DNA of 64,000 nt, from positions 2,790,001 to 2,854,000 of the forward strand of contig NZ_CP040174.1 in the NCBI RefSeq assembly GCF_007858535.1, written 5' to 3'. Shown here piece by piece: positions 9,369-18,413 of the stretch. The stretch's first letter is position 1. Every line of letters starts with the position of its first letter. Below the pieces are notes generated by a model. It was not told the origin of the DNA and did not search any database. It saw nothing but the letters and a program-made list of their open reading frames with translations. This stretch comes from Arthrobacter sp. UKPF54-2 (lineage in GTDB: Bacteria > Actinomycetota > Actinomycetes > Actinomycetales > Micrococcaceae). Made by a program: the position numbers and the translations under genes.

Positions 9369-10036
9369 CCTTGCGGCCGGTCGCGGCCCTGCCTTGAGGT
9401 CAGGGCTGCGAGTTTGTCCAGGGCAGCCTTCTTGTACGGCAGCCGAGGCGTCGCTTCCACCGCCCGGATGAGCAGCCGCAGGGGCACCCCGAGTTCCGGC
9501 GCGGCCAGCAGCGCGCCGAGGGCCGGCAGGGCACGGTCGGGATCCACATGCAGGGCAATGTCCACCGCCGTCCGCAGCGGACTGGAGACCATGAGCCCGC
9601 CGAGGCTGACGACGTCGAACGGGCCAAGCCGCACTTCGTGGAAACTGCAGCCGCGGGTGGCCCTGAGGCTGGAAACCCGCCGGCTGGCATCCACCAGCAG
9701 GGCTATCCGGTCCGGTTCCCCGGCGCAGCCGTAGATCCACGCTGCCGTCATCCGCCCGGCGACGACCCGTTGCCGGATGGGCGGCGGAATGGTGCAGGCC
9801 GCGGCCCGCGCCCGCAGCTGCGGGGTGGAGGCAGTGCCGGGCGGCAGGTAGCCGCGCTGCGAGAGCCGCGTCAGCACGCCGTCGGCCGCCATTGCCTGCA
9901 GCTCGGCCCAGGAGAACAGCGTCCCGGGGGAGTAGAGCATCGGCGGCGGCGTACCCGTCTGCATCTGCGTGGAATGGCAATCCGGCAGTCCGGAAGCGGG
10001 GACGCCGGAGACGGGGTTGCCGGGCACAGGGACCAT
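9365..10036 (-). CDS. Orphan AbiEi-like protein (type IV antitoxin family), function uncertain
   Basis: A 223-residue soluble protein that resembles the actinobacterial proteins named AbiEi-family antitoxins: a short N-terminal winged-helix-like segment ([23 protein letters not shown], about residues 43-70), RMTAAWIYG, a beta-rich core, and [14 protein letters not shown]. No nucleotidyltransferase toxin (AbiEii) is adjacent, so it is unlikely to act as half of a toxin-antitoxin pair here. Its stop codon interlocks with the rsh stop: the four bases CTAG serve both convergent genes. It is last in a minus-strand set with the DUF349 and cyclophilin genes. The family assignment is from memory of similar sequences. 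Confidence 0.6.
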   Translation of the reverse strand: MVPVPGNPVSGVPASGLPDCHSTQMQTGTPPPMLYSPGTLFSWAELQAMAADGVLTRLSQRGYLPPGTASTPQLRARAAACTIPPPIRQRVVAGRMTAAWIYGCAGEPDRIALLVDASRRVSSLRATRGCSFHEVRLGPFDVVSLGGLMVSSPLRTAVDIALHVDPDRALPALGALLAAPELGVPLRLLIRAVEATPRLPYKKAALDKLAALTSRQGRDRPQG

Positions 10037-10117
10037 TCAGCCATCGTGCCGTCTTGGCCGGAACGCGGAACAGGCCCCGTTCCGGTCATGTGGATAACCG
10101 GGCGGAGCCTGTTCCAG

Positions 10118-10139
10118 CCGCCGGGGAGGCCCGGTGGCG
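10118..10139 (-). terminator. Hairpin after the DUF349 gene
   Basis: GCCGCCGGG (10118-10126) pairs with CCCGGTGGC (10131-10139), with one G-T pair, around a GAGG loop. It lies 24 bases past the end of the minus-strand DUF349 gene. No T tract. It could end or weaken transcription before the AbiEi-like gene. Confidence 0.35.
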
Positions 10140-10162
10140 GGGCTTGCTGTCAGCGGATGGCG

Positions 10163-11779
10163 CTAGGAGAGCTCGCTGGCGGAGCGTTCGAGCTGCTCCA
10201 ACCAGGCCTGGCGCGCCTCGAGGGCCTCCTTCGCCGCCTTGATCTTGCGCTCGTCGCCGGCCTTCTCTGCCTTGGCCAGGTCGTCCTTCAGCCCGCTGAT
10301 GGCCGACTCCAGCTGCGACAGGGCGCTGTTGGTGCGTGCCTTCGTTTCGGGGTTGGAACGCTTCCAGTTCTCATCCTCGGCGTGGCGGACGGCGTCCTCC
10401 ACCTTCCGCAGGCCGGCCTCAATCCGGCCCATGTCCGCGCGCGGAACCTTCCCGGCTTCCTCCCAGCGGTCACGGATGGACTGCAGCGCCTTCTTGGCGG
10501 CGGCGAGGTCCTTGATCGGGAGCAGTTCGTTCGCCTCCGCCAGCAGGGCTTCCTTCACCACGAGGTTCGCGCCGTATTCCTGGTCGATCTCCTCGTTGGC
10601 GGCCTGCCGGTTCGTGAAGAAGACGTCCTGCGCAGCCCGGAACCGGGCCCAGAGCGCGTCGTCGTCCTTGCGGCTGGCGCGCGGGGAGGCCTTCCACTGG
10701 TCCATCAGGCGGCGGTACTCGCCGGCGGCGTGGCCCCAGTCTGTCGAGGACGACAGCGCTTCGGCCTCGGTGATCAGCTTTTCCTTGGCGGCCTTGGCGG
10801 CCGAGTTGTTGCTGTCCAGCTGGGAGAAGTAGGCGCGGCGGTGCCGGTCGAAGACCGTGCGGGCGGCGCGGAATCGCTTCCAGAGCGCGTCCTCGTTGCT
10901 GCGGCCCAGCCGGACTCCGCTCTTCTGCGCCGTCTTCCAGCTCTCAAAGAGTTCGTTCATCCGGGCGCTGGAGGTCTTCCACTGGATCTGTGCCGGGTCG
11001 TGCCCGGCGATCTCCTCGGCCTCGGCGACGATCGCCTCGCGGGCAGCCAGTTCCGCGGCGCGGACGGCGTCGTGCTCGGCCTTTTCGGCCTTTTCCAGCT
11101 CGGTGATCTGGCCGGACAGGGTGTCCAGGCGCGCCTCGGCGGCGCGAAGGTCACCGACCATATTGCGTTCGGCCAACTGATCGCGCAGGTGCGTCACGGT
11201 CTTCTGCATGTCTGCGGCCGGAGCCTTCGAGGCCACGCGCTGCTCCAGCAGGACGATCTGGGCCAGGACGTCGTCGTACTTGCGGGCGAAGTAGCCCAGC
11301 GCCTCGTCATCACTGACGCCCGGGTACTGGCCGACGGCGTGCTCCTCACCGTCAATGGTCAGGAACACCTGGCCGTCGCCCTCCACCCGGCCCCAACGTG
11401 CAGCCTCGGCAAGCGACGCCGCGCTGGAGGCGGGCGTGGCGGCCGGCGCGGCGACAGACGGCGAAGTCTTCGGCCGGGCCGCAAAAGCAGCGGGCGACGG
11501 TGCAGGACGCGGCGCCGGTGCCGGACGCGGGGCCGGTGCCGGAGCGGCGGGTTCCGCGGTCGGAGCGTCTGCCGCCGCGGGGGCGGGCTCCGGAGCTTCC
11601 GCCGGCGCGGGCTCCTCAGCGGGCTCCACGGCCGCAGCTTCGGCGGCGGGCTCGGTGGCCGCCGTCGTTTCTGCCGCAGTCGGGGTCGCCTCGCTGGCCG
11701 CCTGGGTCACCGCAACCTCGGCTTCGGTCTCGTTGGCAGCTGCTGCCACTGTTTCGTCGGATTTCTGACTGTCTGTCAC
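10163..11779 (-). CDS. DUF349 domain-containing coiled-coil protein
   Basis: A 538-residue protein. The first ~150 residues are low-complexity Ala/Pro/Glu, probably disordered. From about residue 170 onward it is almost entirely helical and charged, with repeated DUF349 units recognised by W-x(n)-LWxRFRAAxDxFF-type motifs (NEDALWKRFRAARTVFDRHR; DDALWARFRAAQDVFFTNRQ) and a GKVPRADMGRIEAGLRKVED segment. The family is widespread and of unknown biochemical function. GTG start at 11779; no signal peptide, so cytoplasmic. The cyclophilin gene lies 61 bases upstream on the same strand. Confidence 0.88.
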   Translation of the reverse strand: MTDSQKSDETVAAAANETEAEVAVTQAASEATPTAAETTAATEPAAEAAAVEPAEEPAPAEAPEPAPAAADAPTAEPAAPAPAPRPAPAPRPAPSPAAFAARPKTSPSVAAPAATPASSAASLAEAARWGRVEGDGQVFLTIDGEEHAVGQYPGVSDDEALGYFARKYDDVLAQIVLLEQRVASKAPAADMQKTVTHLRDQLAERNMVGDLRAAEARLDTLSGQITELEKAEKAEHDAVRAAELAAREAIVAEAEEIAGHDPAQIQWKTSSARMNELFESWKTAQKSGVRLGRSNEDALWKRFRAARTVFDRHRRAYFSQLDSNNSAAKAAKEKLITEAEALSSSTDWGHAAGEYRRLMDQWKASPRASRKDDDALWARFRAAQDVFFTNRQAANEEIDQEYGANLVVKEALLAEANELLPIKDLAAAKKALQSIRDRWEEAGKVPRADMGRIEAGLRKVEDAVRHAEDENWKRSNPETKARTNSALSQLESAISGLKDDLAKAEKAGDERKIKAAKEALEARQAWLEQLERSASELS

Positions 11780-11840
11780 CGCTAGAAGTCTTTCGCTTGG
11801 AGGGAAATACCGGCACCGCGGCCACGAGGGCCCCGGCAGG

Positions 11841-12647
11841 TTACTTCAGAGAGAACGAGTCTATCGTGACTGGTTCCACAGGTGCGCCGTCCGTGGCGCT
11901 GGCGCCTGGTTTGACGCCGGCCGCGGCAATACTGGCCACCACGTCCAGGCCGGACGTGACCTTGCCGACCACCGTGTAACCGCCGGCGGCATCGGCCGGG
12001 ATCACGGTGTCCTTATAAACGATGAAGAACTGGGTTCCGTTGCCGTAGGCGTTGCCGCCGGTTCGTGCCACGGCGATGGTGCCGGCCGGGTACTTGTTGT
12101 CTGCCGGGGTGTTCTCCAGCGGACCCCAGGTGAACGCGGGATCACTGTTGCCATCCCCGGACTTGGAGCCGCACTGCAGCACGCCGAAGGATTCCGCGGT
12201 GGTGAGCCGATGGCAGTTGACGCCGTTGTAGAAGTTCTGGTCCGCGAGGGACTTGAACACGGCGGCCGCCTGCGGGGCCTTGGTGCCGTCAAGTTCCACA
12301 CCGACCGTGCCGCGGTTGAGGGCAAGCTCACCAGTGAAGTTCTTTCCCGCCGCGGTCTCGGGCTTGGGGATGTTTTGGCCGTTGCTGGCGCTGGCGGACG
12401 GCGTGGCCGAGGCTGACGGGCTCTTCAGCCCGGCCTCGGCGGCCTTGAATTCGTCCTCGGTCGGGTTGCCGGCGAAGACCGTCAACTGCAGCACAATGGC
12501 CAGGGCAAGGACGGCGGCGCCGCCGGCCGTAGCGAGGATGTTGTCGCGCTTGCGGCGCTTGTCCTGCTCGCGCCGCAGCTCACGCTTTGCCTCCATCTGC
12601 TGGACGCGCCGCTTGGCTTCGCGGGCGCTCCGTGAACTGGCCGCCAA
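11841..12647 (-). CDS. Membrane-anchored cyclophilin-type peptidyl-prolyl cis-trans isomerase
   Basis: Protein-folding catalyst on the outer face of the membrane. The 268-residue protein starts with a very basic, helical cytoplasmic segment (residues 1-36), one TM helix (about 37-58, ILATAGGAAVLALAIVLQLTVF), a Ser/Ala linker and a cyclophilin domain (about 95-268) with FYNGVNCHRL, GNAYGNGTQFFIVY and TVVGKVTSGLDVV. The usual FHRVI-type motif is VNCHRLTTA here, a Cys-containing actinobacterial form. TTG start at 12647, supported by an AGGAGG about 5 bases upstream. It is divergent from hisS. Confidence 0.9.
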   Translation of the reverse strand: MAASSRSAREAKRRVQQMEAKRELRREQDKRRKRDNILATAGGAAVLALAIVLQLTVFAGNPTEDEFKAAEAGLKSPSASATPSASASNGQNIPKPETAAGKNFTGELALNRGTVGVELDGTKAPQAAAVFKSLADQNFYNGVNCHRLTTAESFGVLQCGSKSGDGNSDPAFTWGPLENTPADNKYPAGTIAVARTGGNAYGNGTQFFIVYKDTVIPADAAGGYTVVGKVTSGLDVVASIAAAGVKPGASATDGAPVEPVTIDSFSLK

Positions 12648-12743
12648 AGGTCCTCCTGGTTGTTAGGGCCGCATCCCGGACCGCACGCCGTCGGCGCCGT
12701 CGGGGATGCAGCAAGCAAGCTGCGGCAGCGCCGCCCGCCGCGT

Positions 12744-12801
12744 GCGCATTAGAGATGCGCGCGGCAAAACGCATAAACTGACTGCCGCACACAGTTTATG
12801 C
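12744..12801. promoter_or_regulatory. Two inverted repeats in the cyclophilin-hisS divergent region
   Basis: GCGCAT-TAGAG-ATGCGC (12744-12760) is followed 10 bases later by GCATAAACTG (12771-12780) and its exact complement CAGTTTATGC (12792-12801), with an 11-base spacer. The second repeat is unusually AT-rich for this genome, and each arm contains a CATAAA word that could act as a -10 in either direction. They may be operators or leader stem-loops. No T-box consensus is present. Confidence 0.45.
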
Positions 12802-12873
12802 ACGACTGGCCGGTCTGCGCGCGACGCCGCGGCCGTTGTATCCGCCGTCGTAATCAGAGGAGAAAATTCCACC

Positions 12874-14220
12874 ATGGCACGCACCGCCTCCCTGTCCGGA
12901 TTCCCCGAGTGGCTTCCCGAGGAGCGGCTGGTGGAGCTGCATGTGCTGGACACCCTGCGGCGGACCTTTGAACTGCACGGCTTCTCCTCGATTGAGACCC
13001 GCGCGGTGGAGACCGTCGGGCAGCTGTTGCGCAAGGGCGAAATCGACAAAGAGGTCTACGGGCTGAGCCGGCTGCAGGACGACGAGGGAGCAGACGCGCC
13101 ATCGCACAAGGCAGACCCGCACGCCCTGGCCCTGCACTTCGACCTCACCGTGCCGTTCGCCCGCTACGTCGTGGAAAACGCCGGCTACCTGGCCTTCCCG
13201 TTCCGCCGCTACCAGATCCAGAAAGTCTGGCGCGGCGAGCGTCCGCAGGAAGGCCGCGCCCGCGAGTTCACCCAGGCGGACATCGACATCGTCGGCGACG
13301 GCGAACTGCCGTTCCGCTATGACGTCGAGATCGCGCTGGTGATCGCCGAGGCCCTGAGCGCCCTGCCCATCCCGGACTTCCTGCTGCGGGTCAACAACCG
13401 CAAACTGGCCGAGGGCTTCTACACCGGGATCGGGCTGGCCGACACCGCCGGAGTACTCCGCAGCATCGACAAACTCGAAAAGATTGGCCCCGCCAAAGTG
13501 GCCGAGCTGCTCAAGACCGAACTCGGGGCCACCGAGGAGCAGGCGCAGGCCGCGCTCAAGCTCGCCGCGATCCGCACCGGGGACACCTCGTTCGTTCAGC
13601 AGGTCCGGGCCCTCGGCGTGGACAACGAGCTGCTGGAGGAAGGCCTGAACGAGCTGGAGCAGGTCATTGCCGCGGCCGTCCAGCGCGCCCCCCGCAAGGT
13701 GGTTGCTGACCTCAGCATCGCCCGCGGCCTGGACTACTACACCGGCACCGTGGTGGAGACGGTCCTGGTGGGCCACGAACAGCTCGGCTCGATCTGCTCT
13801 GGCGGCCGCTACGACGCCCTCGCCAGCAAGGGCAACCGCAAGTTCCCCGGCGTGGGGCTCTCCATCGGCGTGACCCGGCTGGTCTCCCGGATCCTCAGCC
13901 AGGACCTCGCCAAGGCAACACGGTCCGTGCCGACCGCCGTGCTGGTGGCTCTCAACAGCGATGACTCCTGGGGCGCGGCGCAGGATGTCGCGGCGCAGCT
14001 GCGCGCCCGAGGGATCGCCACCGAGGTGGCGGCCAAGGCCGAGAAGTTCGGCAAGCAGATCAAGTTCGCGGACCGCCGCGGCATCCCGTTTGTCTGGTTC
14101 ACCGACGACGACGGCAAGCACCAGGTCAAGGACATCCGCACCGGGGAGCAGCTCGACGCCGATCCGGCCACCTGGGCGCCGGCCGCGGAGGACCTGCACG
14201 CCCGGGTCCTGAAGGCCTAG
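12874..14220 (+). CDS. hisS: Histidyl-tRNA synthetase
   Basis: Class II aminoacyl-tRNA synthetase charging tRNA-His. 448 residues from ATG 12874, which has a strong AGAGGAGAAA site about 9 bases upstream; the frame stays open further upstream but without such a site. Motif 2 lies in YQIQKVWRGERPQEGRAREF, the histidine-specific loop in RGLDYYTGTVVE, and motif 3 in FPGVGLSIGVTRLV. A C-terminal anticodon-binding domain fills about residues 345-448. It closely faces the minus-strand APC permease (9-base gap). Confidence 0.96.
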   Translation: MARTASLSGFPEWLPEERLVELHVLDTLRRTFELHGFSSIETRAVETVGQLLRKGEIDKEVYGLSRLQDDEGADAPSHKADPHALALHFDLTVPFARYVVENAGYLAFPFRRYQIQKVWRGERPQEGRAREFTQADIDIVGDGELPFRYDVEIALVIAEALSALPIPDFLLRVNNRKLAEGFYTGIGLADTAGVLRSIDKLEKIGPAKVAELLKTELGATEEQAQAALKLAAIRTGDTSFVQQVRALGVDNELLEEGLNELEQVIAAAVQRAPRKVVADLSIARGLDYYTGTVVETVLVGHEQLGSICSGGRYDALASKGNRKFPGVGLSIGVTRLVSRILSQDLAKATRSVPTAVLVALNSDDSWGAAQDVAAQLRARGIATEVAAKAEKFGKQIKFADRRGIPFVWFTDDDGKHQVKDIRTGEQLDADPATWAPAAEDLHARVLKA

Positions 14221-14229
14221 GCCGCTCTC

Positions 14230-15507
14230 CTATTCCGCCGCAGCCTTCCTGCGCCGCCGCAGCACCAGGAAGCGGCCGGCGGCCCCTGCCGCGAGGACGG
14301 CGGCCATGCCGAGCGCCGAGCCGGGCGGCAGGGTCACGGCCAGCAGCAGGCAGCCGAGGAAACCGAGGACGTTGAGCCAGCGCGGGGCGTGCCACGGGCG
14401 CGCTCTCAGGGTGAAGGCGGCGGCGTTCGTCACCGCGTAGTAGACCAGCACGCCGAAACTGGAGAAGCCGACCACAGTCAGGACATTGGTGCTCAGCAGC
14501 AGCACGATCACGGCGGCCGCGACGGTCAGCTCGGCCGCATACGGAACCGTGTGTGCCCCGCCCACCCGGGCCAGCGGGGCGGGCAGGTCCCGCTCCCGGG
14601 CCATCGCCATCGCCGTCCGGCCCACTCCGGTTATCAGGGCCAGCAGCGCGCCGAGGCACGCGGCCGCCGCTCCGGCCTGGACCAGCGGAGCGCCCGGGCT
14701 GAGCCGCGAGCTGGTGACCGCGTCCAGCAGGGGAGCCGTCGATCCGGCCAGTTGGGCCGGCGGGAGGTGCCACTGCAGCAGAGCCGCGAGCCCCATATAG
14801 ATCAGGAAGGCTCCGCCGAGTGCGCCGAGGATGGCCCGCGGGATGGTGCGGCCGGGATCCTTGACCTCCTCGCCCAGCGTGGCGATCCGGGCGTACCCGG
14901 CAAAGGCGAAGAACATCAGGCCGGCGGCGGGCAGCACGCCCCACGCGTTCTGGCCGTCGGCGGTTCCGGCAGCCGCGGCGCCGGCCGCCGGGTGCGGGCC
15001 GGTCAGGGCTGCCGCCGCCACGAACGCGATCGTGGCAAGCACCATGGCGAGCAGGACCTTGGTCAGCAGCGCCGTGCGGGTAATGCCCAGCAAGTTCACT
15101 CCGGTCAGCACGACGACGGCGGCAACCGCCACCGGGGTGGCGAAGCCGGGTGCGAGGTATTGTCCGAAAGTGAGCGCCATCGCCGCGCAGGACGCCGTCT
15201 TGCCCGTGACGAAACCCCAGCCGGCGATGAAGCCCGGCCATTCGCCCAGCTGCCGGCGGCCATAGACGTAGGTCCCGCCGCTGGAGGGGTACTTGGCGGC
15301 CAACTGTGCCGATGCGACGGCGTTGCAGTAAGCCACCACGCCGGCCACGGCCACCGCGAGCGTCAACAGCGGACCGGCCAGGGCCGCGGCGGGGGAGAAC
15401 ACCACGAACACGCCGGCGCCCAGCATCGAGCCCAGCCCGATCGCGGTGGAATCGACCACACCAAGGCGGCGCTGCAGCTGTCCGGGCGGGGGTGGAGGCG
15501 TTGCCAT
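14230..15507 (-). CDS. APC-superfamily amino acid permease
   Basis: Integral membrane transporter, 425 residues from the ATG at 15507. It opens with a penta-proline run (MATPPPPPG) and then the family signature IGLGSMLGAGVFVVFSP in TM1; about 11-12 hydrophobic segments follow, and KYPSSGGTYVYGRRQLG after TM2 is also typical of the APC family. The substrate cannot be inferred. An in-frame ATG at 15567 would add 20 residues but sits only 36 bases from aspS, leaving no space for a promoter. The gene stands alone, convergent with hisS and divergent from aspS. Confidence 0.85.
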   Translation of the reverse strand: MATPPPPPGQLQRRLGVVDSTAIGLGSMLGAGVFVVFSPAAALAGPLLTLAVAVAGVVAYCNAVASAQLAAKYPSSGGTYVYGRRQLGEWPGFIAGWGFVTGKTASCAAMALTFGQYLAPGFATPVAVAAVVVLTGVNLLGITRTALLTKVLLAMVLATIAFVAAAALTGPHPAAGAAAAGTADGQNAWGVLPAAGLMFFAFAGYARIATLGEEVKDPGRTIPRAILGALGGAFLIYMGLAALLQWHLPPAQLAGSTAPLLDAVTSSRLSPGAPLVQAGAAAACLGALLALITGVGRTAMAMARERDLPAPLARVGGAHTVPYAAELTVAAAVIVLLLSTNVLTVVGFSSFGVLVYYAVTNAAAFTLRARPWHAPRWLNVLGFLGCLLLAVTLPPGSALGMAAVLAAGAAGRFLVLRRRRKAAAE

Positions 15508-15603
15508 GGCGGGTGGGGCCTTTCCTACGGGTAAACTCGAACGGGACCGTTCCTGTAGCGGTCCCATTTAACATCACCCTGTTTTCCTTCTGAAAGGCGA
15601 GCT

Positions 15604-17385
15604 GTGCTGCGCACCCACGACCTCGGATCCCTTCGCTCCGAGCACATTGGACAAACCGTAACCCTCGCCGGCTGGGTCGGCCGGCGTCGTGACCACGGTG
15701 GTGTCGCATTCGTGGACCTGCGCGACGCTTCGGGCGTCGCCCAGGTGGTCGTCCGCGAAGAGGAGGTCTTCCACGGCCTCCGCAACGAATTCGTGCTGCA
15801 GGTCATCGGCACCGTCGCCAAGCGCCCCGAAGGCAACGAGAACCCGGCGCTGGCCACCGGCGAAATCGAGGTCATGGCGGAGAAGGTCACCATCCTCAAC
15901 ACCTCCGATCCGCTGCCGTTCCAGATCGACGAGCACGTTGAAGTGGGCGAGGAAGCCCGCCTCAAGCACCGCTACCTGGACCTGCGCCGACCGGGCCCGG
16001 CACGCAACCTGCGCCTGCGCTCCGAGGCCAACCGGGTGGCCCGCGAACTGCTGCACCAGGACGGTTACGTCGAGATCGAGACGCCCACGCTGACGCGTTC
16101 GACGCCGGAAGGTGCCCGCGACTTCGTCGTTCCCGCCCGCCTGGCGCCGGGATCCTGGTACGCGCTCCCGCAGTCCCCGCAGCTGTTCAAGCAGCTCCTG
16201 CAGGTGGGCGGCTTCGAGAAGTACTACCAGATTGCCCGCTGCTACCGCGACGAGGACTTCCGCGCCGACCGCCAGCCGGAGTTCACCCAGCTCGACATCG
16301 AAGCCAGCTTCGTCGAGCAGGATGACATCATCACGCTCGGCGAAAGCATCGTGAAGGCGCTGTGGAAGCTGATCGACGTCGAGATCCCCACCCCGATCCA
16401 GCGCATCACCTACAACGACGCGATGGCCCGCTACGGCTCGGACAAGCCCGACCTGCGCTTCGGCCTGGAGCTCACCGAGCTGACCGAGTTCTTCAAGGAC
16501 ACCAACTTCGGCGTCTTCAAGGCGCCCTACGTGGGCGCCGTCGTTATGCCCGGCGGCGCCTCGCAGGCCCGCCGCGCCCTGGACGCCTGGCAGGAATGGG
16601 CCAAGCAGCGCGGCGCCAAGGGCCTGGCCTACGTCCTGTTCAAGGAAGACGGCGAACTTGCCGGCCCGGTGGCCAAGAACCTGACCGAGACCGAGCGTGC
16701 AGGCCTGGCCGACGCCGTCGGCGCCAAGCCCGGCGACTGCATCTTCTTTGCCGCCGGCGAGAAGACCCCGTCCCGCGCACTGCTTGGCGCGGCCCGCGTC
16801 GAGATCGGCCACCGCACCGGCCTGATCAACCCGAGCGACTGGGCCTTCTGCTGGGTCGTCGACGCGCCGATGTTCGAACCGGCGGCAGCCGCCGTCGCGT
16901 CCGGCGACGTGGCCGTCGGCGGCGGCAAGTGGACGGCAGTGCACCACGCCTTCACCTCGCCCAAGCCCGAATTCATGGACAGCTTCGACACCGATCCGGA
17001 AACCGCGCTGGCGTACGCCTATGACATCGTGTGCAACGGCAACGAAATCGGCGGCGGCTCCATCCGTATCCACCAGGGTGACATCCAGGAGCGCGTCTTC
17101 AAGGTCATGGGCCTCTCGCACGAGGACGCCCAGGAGAAGTTCGGCTTCCTGCTCGAGGGCTTCAAGTTCGGCGCGCCCCCGCACGGCGGCATCGCGTTCG
17201 GCTGGGACCGCGTGGTTTCGCTGCTCGCCGGCGTCGACTCGATCCGCGACGTCATCGCGTTCCCGAAGTCCGGCGGCGGCTACGACCCGCTGACCCAGGC
17301 GCCGGCGCCCATCACGGCGCAGCAGCGCAAGGAGGCCGGCGTCGACTTCAAACCGCAGGACAAGAAGGACGACGGCACCAAGTAG
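15604..17385 (+). CDS. aspS: Aspartyl-tRNA synthetase (probably non-discriminating, Asp/Asn)
   Basis: Class II synthetase, 593 residues, bacterial type with the GAD insertion. N-terminal OB domain ([24 protein letters not shown]), motif 1/2 regions [12 protein letters not shown] and [21 protein letters not shown], and motif 3 [11 protein letters not shown]. Residue 31 is His in RRRDHGG; His at this position marks non-discriminating enzymes that charge both tRNA-Asp and tRNA-Asn, whereas discriminating E. coli AspRS has Leu. That implies Asn-tRNA is finished by GatCAB in this organism. GTG start at 15604 with AAAGGCGAG upstream. A terminator follows. Confidence 0.95.
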   Translation: MLRTHDLGSLRSEHIGQTVTLAGWVGRRRDHGGVAFVDLRDASGVAQVVVREEEVFHGLRNEFVLQVIGTVAKRPEGNENPALATGEIEVMAEKVTILNTSDPLPFQIDEHVEVGEEARLKHRYLDLRRPGPARNLRLRSEANRVARELLHQDGYVEIETPTLTRSTPEGARDFVVPARLAPGSWYALPQSPQLFKQLLQVGGFEKYYQIARCYRDEDFRADRQPEFTQLDIEASFVEQDDIITLGESIVKALWKLIDVEIPTPIQRITYNDAMARYGSDKPDLRFGLELTELTEFFKDTNFGVFKAPYVGAVVMPGGASQARRALDAWQEWAKQRGAKGLAYVLFKEDGELAGPVAKNLTETERAGLADAVGAKPGDCIFFAAGEKTPSRALLGAARVEIGHRTGLINPSDWAFCWVVDAPMFEPAAAAVASGDVAVGGGKWTAVHHAFTSPKPEFMDSFDTDPETALAYAYDIVCNGNEIGGGSIRIHQGDIQERVFKVMGLSHEDAQEKFGFLLEGFKFGAPPHGGIAFGWDRVVSLLAGVDSIRDVIAFPKSGGGYDPLTQAPAPITAQQRKEAGVDFKPQDKKDDGTK

Positions 17386-17400
17386 CCGGACGTGCTCCGC

Positions 17401-17436
17401 AGCAAAGGCTCTCCGGCATTCCGGGGGGCCTTTGCT
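17401..17436 (+). terminator. Terminator after aspS
   Basis: AGCAAAGGCTCTCCGG (17401-17416) pairs over its full 16 bases with CCGGGGGGCCTTTGCT (17421-17436), two of the pairs being G-T, around a CATT loop. It lies 15 bases past the aspS stop. Confidence 0.7.
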
Positions 17437-17451
17437 GTCGGCCGGTGACGT

Positions 17452-17457
17452 TATGAT
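17452..17457 (+). promoter_or_regulatory. Candidate -10 of the GNAT gene
   Basis: TATGAT at 17452-17457 is a near-consensus -10 directly after the aspS terminator and 21 bases before the TTG start of the acetyltransferase. No convincing -35 is seen. Confidence 0.45.
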
Positions 17458-17478
17458 CTGTGACAGGAAAGGGACTCC

Positions 17479-18267
17479 TTGGAAACGGAATCCGGCCCCG
17501 CGCTTGAGGCTCTGATGGACGCCGCGTGGCCCGCCGCCGACCGGGACGAGTGCGGCGGCTGGGTGCTCCGCGCCGCCTCCGGCGTGACGCAGCGCGCCAA
17601 CTCGGTGTGGCCCCGGGAGCCGGGAGACGATGCCCACGCACAGCTGGCGGCGCTCCGGGACGCCCGGCTCTGGTACCGGGCCCGCCGCCTGCCGCTGATC
17701 TTCCAGGTCTTCGACGGGCCGCGGTTTGCGCCGCTCAACGCCGTGCTCGACGCCGAGGGGTTCACCCGCCAGTCCGAAACTCTGGTCATGGTGCGCGGCG
17801 TTTCTACCGCGGCGGCCGATCGCGGCGTGGAGATCTCAACGGAGCCCTCGGCGGAGTGGCTGCGGCTCTGGTGGAGCGTGGACGGGCGCGGCGGCGCCGA
17901 GGCCCTGGACGTCGCCCGCGGCATCCTGACCGGTTGCCCCTCGCTGTACGCCCTCGTGCGCGACGGCGACGGCGCCCCGGCCGCCGTCGGACGGCTCGCC
18001 CTGCCCGACGCCGAATCCGGCATTCCCCGCCTCGGCGGCCTGTACTCCATGGCAACCCGCCCCGACGCCCGGCGGCAGGGCCATGGCAGTGCGGTGCTGC
18101 AGGCGTTGCTGGGGGAGGGGGCGCGCCTGGGCCTGGCCGGCTACTGGCTCCTCGTCACGGCGGCCAATGCCGGGGCGCAGCAGCTCTACGCCCGGGCGGG
18201 CTTCGCGGAGTCCTGCCGCTACCTGTACCGACAGGAACGGCCCAAGCGGCACCTGACAGGTTGCTAA
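17479..18267 (+). CDS. GNAT-family N-acetyltransferase
   Basis: A 262-residue protein with a GNAT acetyl-CoA-binding core in its C-terminal third: LGGLYSMATRPDARRQGHGSAVLQALL (motif A, R-x-x-G-x-G/S) at about residues 187-212 and LVTAANAGAQQLYARAGF at about 222-240. The N-terminal half (residues 1-110) is a diverged GNAT-like domain, as in two-domain actinobacterial acetyltransferases. The substrate is unknown. TTG start at 17479 with AGGAAAGGG at 17465-17473. It stands alone between terminator-like sequences. Confidence 0.82.
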   Translation: METESGPALEALMDAAWPAADRDECGGWVLRAASGVTQRANSVWPREPGDDAHAQLAALRDARLWYRARRLPLIFQVFDGPRFAPLNAVLDAEGFTRQSETLVMVRGVSTAAADRGVEISTEPSAEWLRLWWSVDGRGGAEALDVARGILTGCPSLYALVRDGDGAPAAVGRLALPDAESGIPRLGGLYSMATRPDARRQGHGSAVLQALLGEGARLGLAGYWLLVTAANAGAQQLYARAGFAESCRYLYRQERPKRHLTGC

Positions 18268-18298
18268 CGATCCCGCCGACTTCCGCCTCCGGTTTCCG

Positions 18299-18368
18299 CC
18301 GAATCGACGGTTCCGTGCGCACTCGACGTTTCGCAGCGTCGAATCGGCGCGTCAACGTCGAAACGGCC
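18299..18368. repeat. Degenerate intergenic repeat, copy A
   Basis: Lies between the convergent GNAT and acVLRF1 genes. It shares ordered blocks with a sequence near 49854-49923: TCGACGG, TCC, GTGC, GACG, TTC, GCGTCGA, GGC and CGAAA-x-GGC. It contains overlapping CGACG/CGTCG complementary words, so it can fold. Similarity was judged by eye. Confidence 0.4.
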
Positions 18369-18413
18369 GGTGCAGGAAGGGAAGGGTTCCAGGGCGAGGG
18401 GGCGGAGCGATGC

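Noticed and set aside
9548..11785. A 745-codon plus-strand frame over the DUF349 and AbiEi-like genes.
   Set aside because: The composition is antisense-like. The minus-strand frames carry real domain motifs and fit start and stop signals.
12706..12873. A 56-residue N-terminal extension of HisRS.
   Set aside because: The strong ribosome-binding site and conserved N-terminus support ATG 12874; the extension is Arg-rich and covers the palindromic regulatory region.
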